Assembly: GCF_014641495.1 (NCBI RefSeq)
Contig: NZ_BMHV01000003.1
Span: 62,001-126,000, forward strand
Length of the DNA stretch: 64,000 nt
Source of the DNA: Terasakiella brassicae
GTDB taxonomy: Bacteria; Pseudomonadota; Alphaproteobacteria; Rhodospirillales; Terasakiellaceae
Reading direction: 5' to 3'
Part shown: piece by piece, positions 27,701-36,523 of the stretch
Position numbering within the stretch: the stretch's first letter is position 1
How the letters are laid out: every line of letters starts with the position of its first letter
The notes under the pieces: generated by a model
The model's input: the letters and a program-made list of their open reading frames with translations, nothing else
Database searches by the model: none
Told to the model about the DNA's origin: nothing
Program-made: the position numbers and the translations under genes

Positions 27701-28236
27701 CGGTCACAGATAATGAATTGGCCTCTTACATCATGTATCCGCAGGTCTTTCGTGATTATGTCGCGCATTTGAAAGAATACGGAAATGTCAGTGTTTTACC
27801 GACAGGTGCGTTTTTCTATGGCATGACACCGGGGGAAGAGATCAAGGTGGATATGGAAAAGGGAAAAACCCTGTTTATCCGGTTCCGTGCCTTGTCCGAT
27901 GCCGATGATGAAGGCAAACGCACGGTCTTTTTCGAACTGAACGGTCAGCCGCGTAACGTAAAAATTGCCGATAAATCACAGGCCCCGAAAAAGGCCGCTG
28001 CCCCCAAGGCCGAAGAAGGCAACGAAGATCATATCGGCGCCCCGATGCCGGGTCTGGTTGTCTCGGTTGCCGTAAAAGAAGGCGATGTGGTGGAACGCGG
28101 TGATGTTTTATTATCGATCGAAGCCATGAAGATGGAAACTTCCGTCTTGGCGGAAAAATCGGGTACCGTTACCCGCATTGTTACCCGTGCAGGGACGCAG
28201 GTCGATACAAAAGATCTGATGGTGGTTATCGAATAA
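24787..28236 (+). CDS. pyc: Pyruvate carboxylase
   Basis: 1149-residue biotin enzyme making oxaloacetate from pyruvate, bicarbonate and ATP. Domains in order: biotin carboxylase (about 1-455; KASWGGGGRGMR ATP-grasp loop, YFIEVNPRVQVEHTVTE), carboxyltransferase (about 530-805; LTDTTMRDAHQSLLATR, HFHTHDTSG metal-site histidines), the PYC-OADA region, and a biotin carrier domain at the C-terminus with EAMKMETSV holding the biotinyl Lys. Length is typical of single-chain Pyc. It follows lutC closely, fitting anaplerosis during growth on lactate, where pyruvate is the entry product. Confidence 0.97.
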   Translation: MITRPNKIRRLLAANRGEIAIRICRAASELGIETVAIYSNEDRFALHRFKADESYLIGEGKGPVEAYLDIETIIRVAKDANVDAVHPGYGFLSENPAFARRCEEEGIIFIGPRPEVMEGLGNKVSARELAVRAGAPVVPATNALPDDADVIKAEAAKVGYPMITKASWGGGGRGMREIETEADLLREVDAAKREAKAAFGNDELYLEKLVRRARHVEVQIMGDTHGNVVHLFERDCSVQRRNQKVVERAPAPYLTEAKRAELCEAALKIARTANYSCAGTVEFLMDVDTEEFYFIEVNPRVQVEHTVTEVVTGIDIVQAQIRICEGAMIGRDDSGVPNQEDIFLNGHAIQCRVTTEDPDNNFIPDYGKILAYRGATGFGIRLDGGTAFSGALVTRYYDSLLEKVTAWGKSPNEAVARMDRALREFRIRGVATNLVFLENVLSHEKFLSGAYTTKFIDTTPELFAMPKRQDRASKLLKFMGEVMVNGNPEVAGRKKPNHIHHPLAPNLAVPIGGGLKQKLAKDGAKAVADWMLAQDRLLLTDTTMRDAHQSLLATRVRTDDLVKIAPTYAARLPELFSVECWGGATFDVAMRFLKECPWDRLERLSAAMPNHLTQMLLRASNGVGYTNYPDNAVKYLVDRSAAAGMDVFRVFDSLNWVENMRVAMDAVLDTGKICEAAVCYTGDILDPNRSKYDLKYYVNMAKELEKSGAHILGLKDMAGLLKPAAATALVKALKDEISIPIHFHTHDTSGIAAASILAASEAGVDAVDGALDAMSGLTSQANLGSIVAALRNTPRDTGLDQIALRKVSDYWEQVRANYVGFESDIRCGTSDVYNHEMPGGQYTNLRQQARSLGIEDRWSEVSDAYADVNQMFGDIVKVTPSSKVVGDMALMMITSGLNRDDVENPEKEIAFPESVVSFFRGELGQPTGGFPKDLQKKVLKGETPITVRPGSVMDPLDLDGERKKADELAGRAVTDNELASYIMYPQVFRDYVAHLKEYGNVSVLPTGAFFYGMTPGEEIKVDMEKGKTLFIRFRALSDADDEGKRTVFFELNGQPRNVKIADKSQAPKKAAAPKAEEGNEDHIGAPMPGLVVSVAVKEGDVVERGDVLLSIEAMKMETSVLAEKSGTVTRIVTRAGTQVDTKDLMVVIE

Positions 28237-28263
28237 AACCGCTTATAAAAAGGGAGATTGGTA

Positions 28264-29514
28264 ATGGATCATAAGACGTTAGACGATATTCAGGACAACA
28301 GTGCGCTTGTTGAACTGGATGTGGCTTATGCCCAAAGTGTCTGTGATATGATTGCTGATCAAACCGATTGCGTCATTTCGTTTATGGGGGAGGGGGGTGT
28401 GATTGTCGCGTCCTCCATCCATGAACGCATAGGCCATATCCATGACATTGCCGTACGTATTATGCAGGGTGAAATGGATGTCTATGATGTCAGCAAGGAA
28501 GAAGCCGCAAAGTCCAGCGGGATGCGCGAAGGCCGTAATATGGCTTTGGATGTGGAAGGCAAACGTGTTTGCAATATCGGGGTTGGCGGACCGTTGGAAC
28601 GTGCACGTGCTTACGCCGCTATTGTGCATTTATCCATTAGCACCATGCTGGAGGCTCAATCGCTTGAACGTCGTCATAAGGACGAACTGGCGAAAATGCT
28701 GGAAGAACGCATGTATAGCAGTCTGGATGCGATGCGGGGCTCGGTACGGCGTCTGGATCAATTGTGTCGTGAAATGGGTGAACGTATGACCCATACGGTT
28801 TCCACGGGGCAAAATGTTGCCAAATCCAGTCTGGATACGCAGCATAATGTAGAGATGGTATCAGCCGCTACCACCGAGTTGAGCGCATCTGTCAGCGAAG
28901 TAACGCGACAGCTGGAAGAGGTGGCGAGTGCCGTCAGTGCCATGCATGGTTTGTCCAGCGATACCCGTACGGACATCAACGAATTGGAAACGGCCGCCGG
29001 GCAAATTGGTCAGTTTGTGCAGGTGATTGCCGGTATTTCCAATCAAACCAACCTGCTGGCTTTAAACGCAACCATTGAAGCCGCGCGCGCAGGGGATGCG
29101 GGCAAAGGATTTGCTGTGGTGGCAAGCGAGGTTAAAAGTCTGGCCAATGAAACCCGCAAAGCCACCATAGAAATTGCCGAACAGGTCAGTCGTATCCAAC
29201 AACAGACCGGACGGTCGGTACATTCCATTGCCCGGATTGTGCGCTCTATTGATGATATACGTGAAATTGTTGGCGCTGTGGGGGAGGCGGCTGGCCAGCA
29301 GGCACAAGCCACCAATGAAATTGCGCAGAATGCCACGCAGGCCGCCGGGGCAACGGCCGACATTTCAAAAGATATCGAAGATGTTATCGGACTGGCGCAG
29401 GCAACCGAGGAACGCGTGCAAACCGTAGCCCAGACCGTGCACTCCCTGCGCGGCGATACGCGCACATTGGGTGAAGATATGAAACAGGTCATTCTGTCGT
29501 TGCGCACGGCTTAG
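28264..29514 (+). CDS. Soluble methyl-accepting chemotaxis protein with CdaR-type sensor
   Basis: 416-residue chemoreceptor without any membrane segment. Residues about 15-135 follow the sugar-diacid recognition (CdaR/PF05651-like) pattern: [39 protein letters not shown] and later [22 protein letters not shown]. The rest is a signalling domain with the conserved tip [20 protein letters not shown] and [15 protein letters not shown]. Start: ATG at 28264 with AGGGAG seven bases upstream. It lies 27 bases after pyc and 62 before the D-lactate dehydrogenase, so it likely reports cytoplasmic levels of a 2-hydroxyacid, perhaps lactate or glycerate, to CheA (inference). No other chemotaxis gene is in the window. 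Confidence 0.85.
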   Translation: MDHKTLDDIQDNSALVELDVAYAQSVCDMIADQTDCVISFMGEGGVIVASSIHERIGHIHDIAVRIMQGEMDVYDVSKEEAAKSSGMREGRNMALDVEGKRVCNIGVGGPLERARAYAAIVHLSISTMLEAQSLERRHKDELAKMLEERMYSSLDAMRGSVRRLDQLCREMGERMTHTVSTGQNVAKSSLDTQHNVEMVSAATTELSASVSEVTRQLEEVASAVSAMHGLSSDTRTDINELETAAGQIGQFVQVIAGISNQTNLLALNATIEAARAGDAGKGFAVVASEVKSLANETRKATIEIAEQVSRIQQQTGRSVHSIARIVRSIDDIREIVGAVGEAAGQQAQATNEIAQNATQAAGATADISKDIEDVIGLAQATEERVQTVAQTVHSLRGDTRTLGEDMKQVILSLRTA

Positions 29515-29576
29515 GATTTGTCAAAACTTAAAAAATATACGAAACATTTTGCCTGAGATAAAAGAAAGCCAAGAAC

Positions 29577-32381
29577 ATGTTGCAGTCTCCTTACCGTGAT
29601 CTTCATGCAAGTTTGAAACAAACATTTCCTGCAAGCCAATTGATAACGGACCCGTTGCGCACATTGGCCTATGGCACGGATGCGAGCTTTTACCGCCTTG
29701 TCCCGAAAATCGTTGTCGTGGTGGAAAGTGAAGATCAGGTACAGGAGTTGCTGGCACAATGTAAGGCCTTTAATACGCCGGTGACGTTTCGTGCCGCCGG
29801 GACCAGCCTGTCGGGTCAAGCGGTCAGTGACAGTGTTCTGGGCCTGTTGGGGGACAATTGGGACGGATTTAAATTATCCGATGATCAAAGCCGTGTCAGC
29901 CTGCAACCCGGTGTGATCGGGGGGCAGGCCAATGCCAAGCTGGCCCCGTTTGGTAAAAAAATCGGCCCCGATCCCGCCTCGATCAATGCCGCGAAAATCG
30001 GGGGGATTGCGGCGAACAATGCGTCTGGCATGTGTTGCGGAACGGCGCAAAACAGCTATCGTACCTTGTCGTCCATGCGGGTGATTTTGCATGATGGCAC
30101 TTTATTGGATACGGGGGATCAAACCTCGGTCAATCTGTTTCGCCAAAGCCATAGTGCCCTGTTAAATGGATTGCGCCAACTGCGCGATGATGTGCAGGCC
30201 GACCCGGTGTTGGCAGAACGGATTGCCAAGAAATTCAAGATTAAAAATACAACGGGTTACAGCCTGAATGCCTTGGTCGATTATGACGATCCGATTGATA
30301 TCTTACAGCATTTGATGATTGGATCAGAAGGCACCTTGGGCTTTATAGCTGAAATTACTTATGAAACCTGTGTGGAACATGCCCATAAAGCATCCGCAAT
30401 GGTTTATTTTGAAACCTGTGAAATTGCCGCGAAGGCCGTTCAACTGTTGAAAAATGCCCCGGTTGCGGCCGTGGAACTGGTGGACCGACCGGGCTTGCGA
30501 TCTGTGCAGGATAAAGAAGGCATGCCCGCTTTCCTAAAAGACTTGCCCGATGATGCCACCGCCTTGTTGATTGAGGTTCGCGGCGAAGATGAAACGGAAC
30601 TGCAAGACAAGATCGTTCAGGCGACACAATCGTTTGCTCATATTGAAACGGTCCATCCGGTTGAATTTTCCGATGACCCCAATGTGTGTGCGCGTTATTG
30701 GGGGATCCGCAAAGGATTGTTCCCCTTGGTCGGGGCCATGCGTGAAACCGGCACCACGGTCATTATTGAAGATGTCGCCTTTCCGATTGAACATCTGGCC
30801 GCCGGTGTGGTTGATCTGCATAAATTGTTCAAGCAATACCATTATGACGAAGCCATTATTTTCGGTCATGCCTTAGAAGGCAATTTGCATTTTGTTTTTA
30901 CACAGGATTTCAATACGGAAAGTGAAGTCGAACGGTATGGCAAATTCATGGATGCCGTCTGTGAAATGGTGGTCCATAAATATGATGGTTCCCTAAAGGC
31001 TGAACATGGCACCGGGCGCAATATGGCCCCGTTTGTGGAAATGGAATGGGGCGTTGATGCCTTTGCCTTGATGCGCCGGATCAAGAACTTGTTTGACCCG
31101 GAAGAATTGCTCAATCCCGGTGTGATTATCAATGACGATAAAGATGTTCATCTGAAAAATCTGAAGCCGCTGCCCGCATCGGAAGAAATTGTCGATAAAT
31201 GTATCGAATGCGGGTTTTGTGAACCAAAATGTCCGTCGCGCCATTTAACCTTAACGCCGCGTCAACGCATTGTCGGTTGGCGAGAAATTTCCAGACGGGA
31301 TGCGGCGGGCGAAGACAGTACGGCTTTACGTGATCTGTATGTTTATCAGGGGATGGATACCTGTGCGGCCTGTGGGTTATGTGCAACGGCCTGTCCGGTC
31401 GGTATTGAAACGGGCAGTTTGATCAAGATGCTGCGTGGGCGCGAAGCGGGTAAGGGGTCCACCCGACTGGGACAATGGTTCGCCGATCATTATGGTGTTG
31501 CGATGAACGCGACTGCAATGGGATTAAAAGCTGCCGACCTTGCTCACGGGATTTTAGGGTCCAAGGTCATGCAGGGGATGACGGACGGGATGCGTAAAAT
31601 CAGTGGGGATCGAATGCCACGCTGGACCCCATCCATGCCAAGCGGTATTTCATTTAAACCGGAACCGTCTGTGGAACAAGACGGTGATGTCGTGATCTAT
31701 CTGCCCAGTTGTGCATCGCGCACCATGGGACCGGCGCGCAATGATGTTCAAAAAACACCTTTGCCCGTGGTGACGGAACGTTTGTTAAAACGTGCAGGTT
31801 TTCAGGTGCGTTATCCGGACGGTCTGAATGATCTATGTTGTGGGCAACCCTTTGACAGCAAGGGGTTGACTGATGTGGCAACCGGGAAGTCCAATGAACT
31901 GAGCGAGGCGTTATTTAAGGCGTCTGAGGGTGGGAAATATCCGATCGTGTTTGATACATCCCCTTGCAGCTTCCGCATGAAAGGCATGAATGGGGACAGT
32001 TTGAACTGTCTGGATATGACCGAATTTATGCACGATCAGGTATTGCCACGCCTTCATATCCAAAAACAAAATCGCAAAGTTGCCATTCATCCGACCTGTT
32101 CCACGCAAAAAATGGCACTGGATGTGAAAATGAAGGCGGTTGTCGAGGCATGCGTCAGCGAGGTTGTTATCCCGGAAGGGGTCGGCTGCTGTGGTTGGGC
32201 AGGCGACAAGGGGTTTACGACACCGGAATTGAACGCGCATGCTTTGCGTAAGCTCAACCGATCTTTGGACGGGATCAGTGAAGGCTATTCGACCAGTCGG
32301 ACCTGTGAAATCGGCTTGTCTGAAAAAGCAGGTTTTCCTTATCGCTCCATCGTTTATTTGTTGGATGAATGTAGCCGTTAA
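29577..32381 (+). CDS. FAD/Fe-S D-lactate (2-hydroxyacid) dehydrogenase, Dld-II type
   Basis: 934-residue fusion: an FAD-binding-4 domain (VTFRAAGTSLSGQAVSDSVL; INAAKIGGIAANNASGMC), an FAD-oxidase C-terminal domain (HALEGNLHFVFTQDF; LKAEHGTGRNMAPF), a ferredoxin pair (CIECGFCEPKCPSR, CAACGLCATACPVGI) and two CCG domains (LCCGQPFDSKG, GCCGWAGDKGF). This is the architecture of respiratory D-lactate dehydrogenase Dld-II, and related enzymes oxidise D-2-hydroxyglutarate; the lactate genes around it favour D-lactate. The ribosome site is weak (AGAAAG). It is the last plus-strand gene of the lactate run and overlaps the convergent fdhD by four bases. Confidence 0.92.
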   Translation: MLQSPYRDLHASLKQTFPASQLITDPLRTLAYGTDASFYRLVPKIVVVVESEDQVQELLAQCKAFNTPVTFRAAGTSLSGQAVSDSVLGLLGDNWDGFKLSDDQSRVSLQPGVIGGQANAKLAPFGKKIGPDPASINAAKIGGIAANNASGMCCGTAQNSYRTLSSMRVILHDGTLLDTGDQTSVNLFRQSHSALLNGLRQLRDDVQADPVLAERIAKKFKIKNTTGYSLNALVDYDDPIDILQHLMIGSEGTLGFIAEITYETCVEHAHKASAMVYFETCEIAAKAVQLLKNAPVAAVELVDRPGLRSVQDKEGMPAFLKDLPDDATALLIEVRGEDETELQDKIVQATQSFAHIETVHPVEFSDDPNVCARYWGIRKGLFPLVGAMRETGTTVIIEDVAFPIEHLAAGVVDLHKLFKQYHYDEAIIFGHALEGNLHFVFTQDFNTESEVERYGKFMDAVCEMVVHKYDGSLKAEHGTGRNMAPFVEMEWGVDAFALMRRIKNLFDPEELLNPGVIINDDKDVHLKNLKPLPASEEIVDKCIECGFCEPKCPSRHLTLTPRQRIVGWREISRRDAAGEDSTALRDLYVYQGMDTCAACGLCATACPVGIETGSLIKMLRGREAGKGSTRLGQWFADHYGVAMNATAMGLKAADLAHGILGSKVMQGMTDGMRKISGDRMPRWTPSMPSGISFKPEPSVEQDGDVVIYLPSCASRTMGPARNDVQKTPLPVVTERLLKRAGFQVRYPDGLNDLCCGQPFDSKGLTDVATGKSNELSEALFKASEGGKYPIVFDTSPCSFRMKGMNGDSLNCLDMTEFMHDQVLPRLHIQKQNRKVAIHPTCSTQKMALDVKMKAVVEACVSEVVIPEGVGCCGWAGDKGFTTPELNAHALRKLNRSLDGISEGYSTSRTCEIGLSEKAGFPYRSIVYLLDECSR

Positions 32382-33193
32382 TCATCAAAGATGATGCGCT
32401 CTGTTGCGCACAGGGCGATAAATCGTTTGCCTTTGGCGCGACTGATCAGGCTTAAACCCGCCTTTTGGGCCAGTTCCAAGGCCCAATGGGTTGCCCCAGA
32501 ACGCGAGATAAGAATAGGAATGCCCATTGAAACGGCCTTTATGACCATCTCGCTGGTCATGCGCCCCGTGGTGTAAATAACATAATCACCCCCGACCATA
32601 TTGTGTTGGTACATATAGCCCGCGATCTTGTCCAACGCGTTGTGACGTCCCACATCTTCCATGTAAATCAAGGGAGTGGCGTTTTTACACAGAACGCAGG
32701 CGTGAATGGACCCGGCCTTTTGATAAAGGCTGGGTGTGGCCTTGATGGTGGCGAGTAAGGCGGCGATATCGCTTGTTTTTAAGTTGGCGTTTTGAGGAAG
32801 GTGAACATCATCCAGATTGTCCATGATGTCGCCAAAAACGGTTCCTTGGCCGCAACCGGATGTCAGGATTTTACGTTTCAGTTTTTCTTCATAATCGGTT
32901 GTGCGTTCGGTTCGCACAACGACGGTTTCTATTTCTGCATCATATTCGATCATTTCAATGATATCGTCATCATTGATCATATGTTGATTGACCAGATAAC
33001 CAAGGCCCAAAAGTTCAGGATAATCACCAACCGTCATCAGGGTGACGATCTCCCGGTTATTGAGGAAAACACTTAAAGGTCGCTCATTCACTGTGAAAAG
33101 ATCAATGGCGTTGCCTTGGGCATCGACACCTTTAATTTTTGTGGTCGTCAGGCCGTTTTCCGGGTCTGGTTTGATCAGGTACGGATCGTTCAT
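32378..33193 (-). CDS. fdhD: Sulfurtransferase for formate dehydrogenase, FdhD-like
   Basis: 271-residue FdhD family protein, which moves sulfur from IscS to the molybdenum cofactor of formate dehydrogenase. Seen: MEDVGRHNALDKIAGYM and YTTGRMTSEMVIKAVSMGIPILISRSGAT, both strongly diagnostic, and an N-terminal NERPLSVFLNNREIVTLM. The usual catalytic loop is CxxC; here it reads SGCGQGT, with Cys near 114 and Gly in place of the second Cys (about 117). Another Cys pair, HACVLCKN, lies downstream. It converges with the D-lactate dehydrogenase. No formate dehydrogenase subunit is in the window. Confidence 0.92.
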   Translation of the reverse strand: MNDPYLIKPDPENGLTTTKIKGVDAQGNAIDLFTVNERPLSVFLNNREIVTLMTVGDYPELLGLGYLVNQHMINDDDIIEMIEYDAEIETVVVRTERTTDYEEKLKRKILTSGCGQGTVFGDIMDNLDDVHLPQNANLKTSDIAALLATIKATPSLYQKAGSIHACVLCKNATPLIYMEDVGRHNALDKIAGYMYQHNMVGGDYVIYTTGRMTSEMVIKAVSMGIPILISRSGATHWALELAQKAGLSLISRAKGKRFIALCATERIIFDD

Positions 33194-33362
33194 GAAGATT
33201 GCGACTTCCCTTTAAATGCCCTTATTTGATAGGGTGATATTTTGTATTGGGCACTGCATAAGCGTAAAATATTTTCGGTATAAAATATCAAAGCGCCCCA
33301 TAAGAAATAACAGAAAACCGACTGTTCGCATTGCAATAAATATCAAGGGGTGAAAAAAGGCT

Positions 33363-33393
33363 TTGACAACTCCTTCATAAGTCACCTACCGTA
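33363..33393 (+). promoter_or_regulatory. Possible sigma-70-type promoter for the glycine operon
   Basis: TTGACA at 33363-33368 matches the -35 consensus. After 17-18 bases a weak -10 (CTACCG/TACCGT) follows, about 60 bases before the riboswitch. The -35 is perfect and the -10 poor, so this is a tentative call. Confidence 0.35.
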
Positions 33394-33449
33394 AGAGGGA
33401 AAGCGGGGTTTGGATTCCGTTTTCATACATATTCATTTCTCTTGAAATT

Positions 33450-33638
33450 CCTGTGGGAGAGACAGCGGTAGAAGCTGTCGCCGAAGGAGCAACCGCCCCG
33501 GAAACTCTCAGGCAAACGTACTGCAGGAAGATGAGACTCTGGAGAGAGACCGGACACGATCCGGTCCACCGAAGGTCAACCCGATATCAGCCAAGTCTGG
33601 GCGGGGACTATCTCAGGTATCAAAGACAGAGGGGGCAT
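33450..33638 (+). ncRNA. Tandem glycine riboswitch
   Basis: Two consecutive glycine aptamers precede sdaA. The first (about 33451-33545) has GGGAGAGAC, CGCCGAAGGAGCAA and AACTCTCAGGCAAA. The second (about 33546-33637) has CACCGAAGGTCAA, GACTATCTCAGGTATCAAAG and GACAGAGGGGG. These are the conserved glycine-riboswitch elements in the correct order, with the usual short linker between aptamers. It ends 34 bases before the sdaA Shine-Dalgarno. Expected behaviour is activation of the downstream operon by glycine. Confidence 0.95.
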
Positions 33639-33681
33639 CGTTCAATGAAACCGTATTTTACGGTTTGTTTTGGAGGTGCCT

Positions 33682-35133
33682 TTGTCGGACTCTATACAAC
33701 AAAAAAAGACGGATGCGGAAGTTATCGCGGTGCGCACGCCCAAAGGGGCCATGCAGCATCTCAGCGCGATGGACTTGTTTACCATTGGGATCGGTCCCTC
33801 CAGTTCCCATACGGTTGGCCCCATGCGGGCAGGTTTTCGATTTTGTACGGAATTGAAAAACCGTGGTCTGATTGAAAAAATCAGCCGCGTTAAAATTGAT
33901 CTCTTTGGCTCCCTCGCCCTTACTGGAAAAGGACACGGCACCGATACGGCCGTGTTGCTTGGTTTGTCCGGCGAACGCCCGCGCAGTATTGCTCCTGATC
34001 GTGTGCCCGATATTGTTTCAGCTATTCGTGACGAAAAAACCATGATGCTGGGGGGCAGTCAGTCTATTTCATTTGATGAAGAAAATGATCTGCTTTTTCA
34101 TTTCAATGTATTCAAACCTGAACACCCCAATGCGATGGAAATCAAGGCATGGGATGAAACGGGAAAGGAACGTTACACACAGGAGTTCTTTTCTGTTGGG
34201 GGTGGATTTGTTCTGGACCGTGATGAATTTGAACACGCCGGGGAAAAAATAGAGGGACCGGACATTCCTTACCCGTTTTCCTCGGCCAAAGAATTGTTGG
34301 AGCACGGACAAAAACATAATCTGAGCATTGCGGACGTTATGTTTGCCAATGAAGTTGCCGCCCACGGGGAAGAGGCCATTAAAACGTTCTTAAAACGTGT
34401 ACGCGATGCGATGATGGCCTGTATTGACCGGGGGTGCCAGACACAAGGGATTTTACCCGGTGGATTGAACGTTAAACGCCGCGCCTATAAACTTCATCAG
34501 GAATTATCAACACGTCCCGAAGCCGGGATGAAAGACCCGCTTACCGTTTTGGACTGGGTCAATTTATTTGCCTTGGCGGTGAATGAAGAAAATGCAGCCG
34601 GCGGGCGTGTTGTGACGGCCCCGACCAATGGGGCGGCTGGTGTCATCCCTGCGGTACTGGCGTATTACGAACGTTTCTGTCCCAGTGCCTGTGAAAAAGG
34701 CAGTCTGGATTTTCTCCTCACCGCAGCAGCGATTGGTTCGATTTATAAAAAACGGGCGTCGATCTCGGCCGCCGAAGTCGGCTGTCAGGGCGAAGTCGGT
34801 GTGGCTTGTTCGATGGCGGCCGGTGCCTTGTGCGCGGTGTTGGGTGGAACGAACGAACAAGTGGAAAATGCCGCCGAAATCGGTATGGAACACAATCTCG
34901 GCCTGACGTGCGACCCCATTGGCGGATTGGTTCAGGTACCCTGTATCGAACGCAATACAATGGGGGCGACCAAGGCGATCAATGCTTCACGCCTCGCGCT
35001 GCGCGGGGATGGGTCGCACATGGTGTCGCTGGACAAAGTGATTGAGACCATGCGCCAGACGGGCATGGATATGCAAAGCAAATATAAAGAGACCTCTCAG
35101 GGCGGTTTAGCCGTCAATCTGGTTGAGTGCTAA
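33682..35133 (+). CDS. sdaA: L-serine ammonia-lyase, single-chain Fe-S type
   Basis: 483-residue cytoplasmic enzyme converting L-serine to pyruvate and ammonia. Both domains are fused: an N-terminal beta domain ([20 protein letters not shown]) and an alpha domain with the cluster cysteines in [11 protein letters not shown] and [18 protein letters not shown], plus [15 protein letters not shown]. Start: TTG at 33682, five bases after GGAGG; an earlier in-frame TTG at 33670 overlaps that Shine-Dalgarno. It is the first gene behind the glycine riboswitch, so glycine drives serine breakdown. With glyA and gcvTHP downstream the operon turns glycine into serine and on to pyruvate. Confidence 0.94.
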   Translation: MSDSIQQKKTDAEVIAVRTPKGAMQHLSAMDLFTIGIGPSSSHTVGPMRAGFRFCTELKNRGLIEKISRVKIDLFGSLALTGKGHGTDTAVLLGLSGERPRSIAPDRVPDIVSAIRDEKTMMLGGSQSISFDEENDLLFHFNVFKPEHPNAMEIKAWDETGKERYTQEFFSVGGGFVLDRDEFEHAGEKIEGPDIPYPFSSAKELLEHGQKHNLSIADVMFANEVAAHGEEAIKTFLKRVRDAMMACIDRGCQTQGILPGGLNVKRRAYKLHQELSTRPEAGMKDPLTVLDWVNLFALAVNEENAAGGRVVTAPTNGAAGVIPAVLAYYERFCPSACEKGSLDFLLTAAAIGSIYKKRASISAAEVGCQGEVGVACSMAAGALCAVLGGTNEQVENAAEIGMEHNLGLTCDPIGGLVQVPCIERNTMGATKAINASRLALRGDGSHMVSLDKVIETMRQTGMDMQSKYKETSQGGLAVNLVEC

Positions 35134-35155
35134 AGATTTAACAGGATTTTAAAAC

Positions 35156-36433
35156 ATGACGAACACAACTGAAAACTTCTTCCATCAAGACCTTGGCGAA
35201 ACAGACCCGGCCTTGATGAGCGGCATTCAAAACGAGATGAAACGCCAAGCCGAAGGGATTGAACTGATTGCTTCTGAAAACATTGTGTCCAAGGCAGTGT
35301 TGCAGGCGCAAGGCTCGGTTCTGACCAATAAATATGCCGAAGGATATGCGGGACGGCGTTATTACGGTGGCTGCGAATTTATGGATGTGGCGGAAACGCT
35401 GGCAATTGAGCGGGCAAAAGACCTGTTTAACGTTGGCTTCGTCAACGTGCAGCCCCATTCCGGTGCACAAGCCAACGGGGCCGTGTTGCTGGCATTGTTA
35501 CAACCCGGTGATACGATCTTGGGCATGTCATTGGATGCGGGTGGGCATTTAACGCATGGCGCACGTCCGACCTTGTCGGGGAAATGGTTTAATGCCGTGC
35601 AATATGGCGTGGACCGGGAAACGTCCCAAATTGATTATGAAGCGTTGGAAGCTCAAGCCATTGAATGCCAACCCAAACTTATTATTGCAGGCGGGTCGGC
35701 TTATCCACGCTTTATCGATTTTGCCCGTTTTCGTGACATTGCCGATAAGGTCGGGGCTTACCTGATGGTGGATATGGCCCATATCGCCGGACTGGTCGCG
35801 GGTGGTGTACATCCATCCCCGATTGAACATGCCCATGTGGTGACAACAACAACGCATAAAACCCTGCGTGGTCCGCGCGGTGGCATGATTTTGACCAACG
35901 ACGAAGCCTTGGCAAAGAAATTTAATTCTGCTGTCTTTCCGGGGATGCAGGGCGGACCATTGATGCATGTGATCGCGGCTAAAGCTGCGGCCTTTGGTGA
36001 AGCCTTGCAACCGAGCTTCAAAGAATATGCGCAAAATGTTGTGGATAACGCCAAGGCATTGGCGGCTGTACTGATGGAACGCGGGGTGGATATCGTTTCC
36101 GGTGGGACAGATACCCATCTGATGCTGGTTGACCTGCGCCCCAAAAACGTGACGGGCAAGGTGGTTGATGCGGCACTGGAACGCGCGGGCATCACCTGTA
36201 ATAAAAATGGTATCCCGTTTGACCCTCAACCGCCTGCAATTTCATCGGGTATTCGATTGGGTACACCGGCGGGTACCACACGCGGGTTCGGGATCGAAGA
36301 ATTCAAAAAAATCGGTCATCTGATTTGTGATGTCATTGACGGCATTGCTGAACATGGTGAAGACAACACCGAAATCGAAGCGGCAGTGCGTGAACAAGTC
36401 GTCGATCTTTGTCGTCGTTTTCCGTTGTATTAA
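35156..36433 (+). CDS. glyA: Serine hydroxymethyltransferase
   Basis: 425-residue PLP enzyme interconverting glycine plus methylene-tetrahydrofolate with serine. Motifs: [55 protein letters not shown] and the PLP Lys in [14 protein letters not shown]. Length is normal. It lies between sdaA (22 bases) and gcvT (90 bases). Placement inside the riboswitch operon makes it the step that reloads cleavage-derived methylene-THF onto a second glycine to give serine. A short GACGAC/GTCGTC hairpin (36451-36472) lies in the gap to gcvT. Confidence 0.97.
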   Translation: MTNTTENFFHQDLGETDPALMSGIQNEMKRQAEGIELIASENIVSKAVLQAQGSVLTNKYAEGYAGRRYYGGCEFMDVAETLAIERAKDLFNVGFVNVQPHSGAQANGAVLLALLQPGDTILGMSLDAGGHLTHGARPTLSGKWFNAVQYGVDRETSQIDYEALEAQAIECQPKLIIAGGSAYPRFIDFARFRDIADKVGAYLMVDMAHIAGLVAGGVHPSPIEHAHVVTTTTHKTLRGPRGGMILTNDEALAKKFNSAVFPGMQGGPLMHVIAAKAAAFGEALQPSFKEYAQNVVDNAKALAAVLMERGVDIVSGGTDTHLMLVDLRPKNVTGKVVDAALERAGITCNKNGIPFDPQPPAISSGIRLGTPAGTTRGFGIEEFKKIGHLICDVIDGIAEHGEDNTEIEAAVREQVVDLCRRFPLY

Positions 36434-36523
36434 GGCAGGGCGCAAACCATGACGACATTCTACAAGGTCGTCGTTCCGGCGGTTCATGCCTGAACAGATT
36501 TTAAAATAAGGAAGAAACACTCC

